The notes beneath the pieces are model-generated. The model worked only from the letters and a program-made list of their open reading frames with translations, searched no databases and was not told the origin of the DNA. Position numbers and translations under genes: made by a program. A stretch of DNA of 13,964 nt from Frigididesulfovibrio sp031553235 (lineage in GTDB: Bacteria > Desulfobacterota > Desulfovibrionia > Desulfovibrionales > Desulfovibrionaceae): positions 1-13,964 of the forward strand of contig JAVBLS010000077.1 of assembly GCA_031553235.1 (NCBI GenBank), given 5' to 3'. This document shows, piece by piece, positions 13,566 to 13,964 of this stretch. Each line of letters begins with the position of its first letter. The first letter of the stretch is position 1.

Positions 13566-13964
13566 TATCCGCATTTTTCACTAAACATTTTCTAGAAACT
13601 CTGGTATGTCATGAGACATGAAAACGCTCAGCAAGACCAGTCAAGATGCACGCGAGTTCAGGCGACTTCGGGCCGTGGAGCTTTATAAACAGGGCTGGCG
13701 GTCTATTCGCATAGCGGAGGCTTTGGGAGTGACTCGCGGGGCCGTGAGCCAGTGGCTGAAACTCTATCGGGAAAAGGGCATCGAAGCTCTTCGGTACAAA
13801 AAGGTATCCAAAAGGCCGGCCTTGCTTTCACAGCCACAACGAGCCGAGCTTATGGCCATGCTTTCCCTGGGGGCTGAAAATTTTGGCTATACTGGCCAGA
13901 TATGGACTCAGGCTCGCGTAGCGGAATTGATCGAGCGCAAGTTCGGTGTCAACTATCACCTGAA
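13566..13964 (+). mobile_element. IS630-family insertion sequence, left end (runs off window)
   Basis: This contains the leader and the first 115 codons of an IS630-type transposase. The exact left end lies between 13566 and about 13617, in an AT-richer stretch. IS630 elements insert at TA dinucleotides, and several TAs occur here, so the boundary cannot be fixed without the right end. It follows the metallophosphoesterase-like gene directly and may have cut the operon from further downstream genes. Confidence 0.6.
13618..13964 (+). CDS. IS630-family transposase (N-terminal part, runs off window)
   Basis: Translation from the ATG at 13618 gives 115 residues beginning MKTLSKTSQDAREFRRLRA, open to the window end. 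It shows the paired helix-turn-helix DNA-binding region of IS630/Tc1-mariner-type transposases (LYKQGWRSIRIAEALGV, TRGAVSQWLKLYREKGIEAL). After it comes GAENFGYTGQIWTQARVAEL, a typical linker of this family before the DDE catalytic domain, which lies outside the window. Similar elements cut and paste at TA sites. No frameshift is seen in the visible part. Confidence 0.88.
   Translation, partial: MKTLSKTSQDAREFRRLRAVELYKQGWRSIRIAEALGVTRGAVSQWLKLYREKGIEALRYKKVSKRPALLSQPQRAELMAMLSLGAENFGYTGQIWTQARVAELIERKFGVNYHL

Overview
This is a GC-rich bacterial window whose gene content best fits a sulfate-reducing deltaproteobacterium (Desulfovibrionales or a relative). That assignment is an inference. It rests on the GC-rich codon use, a C_GCAxxG_C_C redox protein, a large PAS/GAF hybrid kinase with a C-terminal HPt, and a CsoR repressor beside a P-type ATPase remnant. 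No ribosomal RNA or tRNA is present to settle it.

Layout. Positions 1-192 hold the 5' end of an IS3-family element on the minus strand. Its orfA runs off the left edge. Next on the plus strand is the proBA operon (388-2762) for the first two steps of proline synthesis, overlapping by ATGA, with a good sigma-70-like promoter at 320-348. Positions 2763-3232 form a decayed stretch. It contains a minus-strand fragment of a heavy-metal P-type ATPase with a visible one-base insertion, several small inverted repeats, and a perfect 16-bp-arm palindrome that overlaps the stop codon of an intact minus-strand CsoR/FrmR-family repressor (3233-3508). A 339-bp divergent control region separates that repressor from a plus-strand monofunctional haem catalase (3848-5362). 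A 1333-residue membrane-anchored hybrid histidine kinase follows (5536-9537) and ends at a very strong intrinsic terminator (9565-9610).

The most interesting part is the next block, an apparently self-contained four-gene operon (9740-13565). It has its own AT-rich promoter and a nearly perfect 23-bp palindrome that looks like an operator. The genes are a BioB-like radical SAM enzyme, a C_GCAxxG_C_C cysteine-rich redox protein, a sodium:solute symporter, and a metallophosphoesterase-like protein whose first metal-binding motif (D-x-H) reads G-x-Y. Spacings are 14 and 13 bp and then an 8-bp overlap, so the four are very probably co-expressed. I do not recognise this combination as a named pathway. 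The symporter suggests uptake of a small solute that the radical SAM enzyme or its partners might process, but no substrate can be read from the sequence.

The window ends with the start of an IS630-family transposase (13618 onward), 52 bp after the operon. Together with the IS3 end at the left edge and the broken metal-ATPase locus, this suggests an accessory or rearranged part of the chromosome.
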